From Alcanivorax sp. DG881 (GTDB lineage Bacteria > Pseudomonadota > Gammaproteobacteria > Pseudomonadales > Alcanivoracaceae): a DNA stretch of 64,000 nt. Below, piece by piece: positions 61,649 through 64,000 of the stretch (positions are counted from its first letter, which is position 1; each line of letters begins with the position of its first letter). A program made the translations under genes and the position numbers. The stretch covers positions 128,917-192,916 of the forward strand of contig NZ_DS989915.1 of the NCBI RefSeq assembly GCF_000155615.1, given 5' to 3'. The notes beneath the pieces were generated by a model that did not search any database, was not told where the DNA came from, and saw nothing but the letters and a program-made list of their open reading frames with translations.

Positions 61649-61805
61649 GCCTGCCTCCAACTTCCTCCCCGCGGGCAGCGGATGTCCCCGTTGCCCGTGT
61701 CTATCCTGCCTGCTTTTCCGTGCTGACGGCGATTGCCGGGCCGCTGCTCGCCCGCTGTTTTTTGGTGCGTGATTCGCTTTCCCTCCCTGTGTAAGGCCGG
61801 ATCTC

Positions 61806-61822
61806 TGCGCCACTTTGATGCC
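61806..61822. promoter_or_regulatory. NtrC box 1 upstream of glnK
   Basis: TGCGCCACTTTGATGCC matches the NtrC pattern TGCACC-N5-GGTGCA with a few mismatches (TGCgCC...GaTGCc). Confidence 0.6.
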
Positions 61823-61840
61823 AATAGTGTTCACCCGTGG

Positions 61841-61857
61841 TGCGCAAATAAAGTGCA
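61841..61857. promoter_or_regulatory. NtrC box 2 upstream of glnK
   Basis: TGCGCAAATAAAGTGCA fits TGCAC-N7-GTGCA with one mismatch and lies 35 bp from box 1 and about 70 bp from the promoter. Confidence 0.65.
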
Positions 61858-61925
61858 GTGTTCTTTTGTGGTGCGGCATGAATTCTATTCAGTGCTAACT
61901 GATTGAAATGGCGTGCACTATTTTG

Positions 61926-62345
<420 letters not shown>

Positions 62346-62356
62346 GGGGCCCGACG

Positions 62357-63643
62357 ATGAAAAAATTGATAGCTGTATTGTTGATGTTGCCTTCGCTGGC
62401 GCTGGCCGATGGCCTGGATACCGGTGACAGTGCCTGGATTCTCACCGCCACCGCGCTGGTGCTGTTCATGACGCTGCCGGGCTTGAGCCTGTTCTACGGC
62501 GGCCTGGTGCGCGCCAAGAACATTCTGTCTGTTTTGATGCAGTGTTTCGCCATTACCTGCGCGGTGTCGCTGGTGTGGCTGATTTGCGGTTATTCCCTGG
62601 CGTTTTCCGATGGCGGCAGCATGAATGCCTGGATCGGTGGCCTGGACCATGTGTTTTTTTCCGGGATTACCCGGGAGACGCTGGAAGGCACCTTGCCGAA
62701 AAGCCTGCACGGGCTGTTCCAGATGACTTTTGCCATCATTACGCCAGCCCTGATCGTCGGTGCTTTTGCCGAGCGCATGCGCTTCGGGCCGATGCTGGCG
62801 TTTTCCGTGCTCTGGCTACTGGGGGTGTATATCCCGGTGTGTCACTGGGTCTGGGGCGGCGGCTGGCTGGCTGACCTGGGGCTGTATGACTTTGCCGGTG
62901 GTACCGTGGTGCATATCACTGCCGGTGTGGCAGCGCTGGTGGCCGCCGTGGTGCTGGGCAACCGTAAAGGCTTCCCGACCCAGGGCATGATGCCGCACAA
63001 CATGACCATGACCGTTACCGGTGCCGGCATGCTGTGGGTGGGCTGGTTCGGTTTCAATGGTGGTTCGGCCCTGGCGGCCAATGGTGATGCGGCCATGGCC
63101 ATGCTGGTGACACACATTTCTGCGGCCGCCGGTTCGCTGGCCTGGATGGCCATGGAATGGAAAAAGTTCGGCAAACCTTCTGCCCTGGGCATTGCTACCG
63201 GCATGGTGGCGGGCCTGGGCACAATTACCCCGGCATCCGGCTTTGTCAGCCCGGCTGCGGCCCTGGTGATTGGCCTGTCCGCTGGTGTCATCTGCTTCTA
63301 CATGGTGATTTTCGTCAAGCACAAGCTGAAGATTGACGATTCCCTGGACGTTTTCCCGGTCCACGGCATTGGTGGCATCCTGGGTACCTTGCTTGCCGGT
63401 GTGTTTGCTTCCACGGAACTGGGCCTGTTCTCCGGTTACGGCTTTGCCAAGCCGGAGTACACCATGCTGGATCAGCTGGGCGTCCAGGCACTGGGCGTGG
63501 TGGCCACCTTTGTCTATACCGCACTGGTAACCTGGGTATTGCTCAAGCTGATAGGCCTGTTTGCACCATTGCGTGTGACCGGCGACGAAGAGACACAGGG
63601 GCTGGATATCGCCCTGCATGAAGAGCGTGGCTACGACCTCTGA
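62357..63643 (+). CDS. amtB: Ammonium transporter
   Basis: A 428-residue AmtB with a cleavable signal peptide (LIAVLLMLPSLALA) and eleven predicted membrane helices. Hallmarks: WILTATALVLFMTLPGLSLFYGGLVR, DFAGGTVVHI with the first pore histidine, and LDVFPVHGIGGILGT with the second. It transports ammonium at low concentrations. Its terminator follows at 63676. Confidence 0.97.
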   Translation: MKKLIAVLLMLPSLALADGLDTGDSAWILTATALVLFMTLPGLSLFYGGLVRAKNILSVLMQCFAITCAVSLVWLICGYSLAFSDGGSMNAWIGGLDHVFFSGITRETLEGTLPKSLHGLFQMTFAIITPALIVGAFAERMRFGPMLAFSVLWLLGVYIPVCHWVWGGGWLADLGLYDFAGGTVVHITAGVAALVAAVVLGNRKGFPTQGMMPHNMTMTVTGAGMLWVGWFGFNGGSALAANGDAAMAMLVTHISAAAGSLAWMAMEWKKFGKPSALGIATGMVAGLGTITPASGFVSPAAALVIGLSAGVICFYMVIFVKHKLKIDDSLDVFPVHGIGGILGTLLAGVFASTELGLFSGYGFAKPEYTMLDQLGVQALGVVATFVYTALVTWVLLKLIGLFAPLRVTGDEETQGLDIALHEERGYDL

Positions 63644-63675
63644 TTGTCTGTTTGAAGCTGATTTAAGGCGCTCGA

Positions 63676-63705
63676 AAAGCCCGGCATTTTGCCGGGCTTT
63701 TTTGT
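63676..63705 (+). terminator. Intrinsic terminator of glnK-amtB
   Basis: Stem AAGCCCGGC/GCCGGGCTT with an ATTTT loop and a T run, about 30 bp after the amtB stop. Confidence 0.92.
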
Positions 63706-63868
63706 CCTATAAGGACACATCTGCGGCTATTGCCACCCTCTGAGCCTTTCTATAAGGTACGGGTAAGTTTCGAACGCTCGTTTGAATTGGCTAGCAGCAA
63801 TAAAGCCTGTGCCAGCCCTGTGAAAGGGGGCGTCGAAGTCATATCGATAGGTTTAAGGAGAAACAAGA

Positions 63869-64000
63869 ATGAGCCTGGAATTTCTGTCTGACGAGTGGTT
63901 TGCAAAAGTAAAAGAAATCCGTGATGGCGCGGGTAATGTTGAAGCGCCGGCAGCACTGGCTGACCTGGTAATCAACATCACTGTTAATGCTGACGGTGGC
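63869..64000 (+). CDS. SCP2-like sterol/lipid-binding protein (5' part, cut by window end)
   Basis: AAGGAGAAACAAGA followed by ATG opens a frame that runs to the window edge. The visible 44 residues (MSLEFLSDEWFAKVKEIRD, then APAALADLVINITVNADGG) resemble the start of small SCP2 sterol-carrier-domain proteins. The identity is tentative because only the N-terminus is visible. Confidence 0.6.
   Translation, partial: MSLEFLSDEWFAKVKEIRDGAGNVEAPAALADLVINITVNADGG

Overview
The window is a high-GC bacterial chromosome segment with gammaproteobacterial gene families: NirBD/NasA nitrate assimilation, MinCDE, a FadE-type acyl-CoA dehydrogenase, EtfAB with ETF-ubiquinone oxidoreductase, GlnK-AmtB and TonB-dependent receptors. 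The lipid and fatty-acid genes (fadE, etf genes, acyl-CoA-binding protein, thioesterase, PlsC-type acyltransferase, HSL-type esterase, start of an SCP2-like gene) and PsrA-like operator would suit a marine, lipid- or hydrocarbon-degrading genus such as Alcanivorax. That genus is an inference from gene content, not a measured identity.

Layout. 0-12.2 kb is a nitrate-assimilation cluster: a PP2C-phosphatase/protein-kinase fusion, two tandem NarK-type transporters, then divergently nirB, nirD, a FAD reductase and nasA. Near-consensus sigma-54 promoters precede narK1, narK2 and nirB. A fourth precedes glnK-amtB at 62 kb, so nitrogen uptake at both ends of the window looks like one NtrC/RpoN regulon. 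A MITE-like element sits exactly at the nasA stop codon. 12.4-23.3 kb holds a membrane peroxiredoxin, a Kv-type channel, an esterase, a very large cysteine-patterned repeat lipoprotein, aroG, a CobB sirtuin and a GNAT-nitrilase fusion. 23.6-25.5 kb is lower in GC and looks like a small cluster of integron gene cassettes without an integrase: three small genes, two of them nuclease-like, separated by attC-like sites. 25.7-31.6 kb is a run of small accessory and envelope genes ending in a SYLF-like/beta-barrel protein. 31.8-35.2 kb is an iron-uptake unit (TonB-dependent siderophore receptor, PepSY membrane protein, 53-residue membrane protein). 35.4-44.9 kb holds rsuA, an MpaB-type oxygenase, a LysR regulator, the etf genes, an SDR and a lipoprotein. 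45.1-57.8 kb holds an FAD oxidoreductase, an LTA-synthase-like transferase, lipid enzymes, membrane proteins, mtfA and minCDE. 58.1-64 kb holds fadE, a thioredoxin-TPR protein, glnK-amtB and the start of an SCP2-like gene.

Three kinds of non-coding repeats recur: (i) about 150-160 bp elements bounded by inverted arrays of 7-bp repeats (three copies), (ii) REP-like palindromes carrying TGTAGGAGC...GCGAA (five copies), and (iii) the 178-bp MITE-like element with a CTAA target duplication. No rRNA, tRNA, CRISPR array or intact transposase was found.
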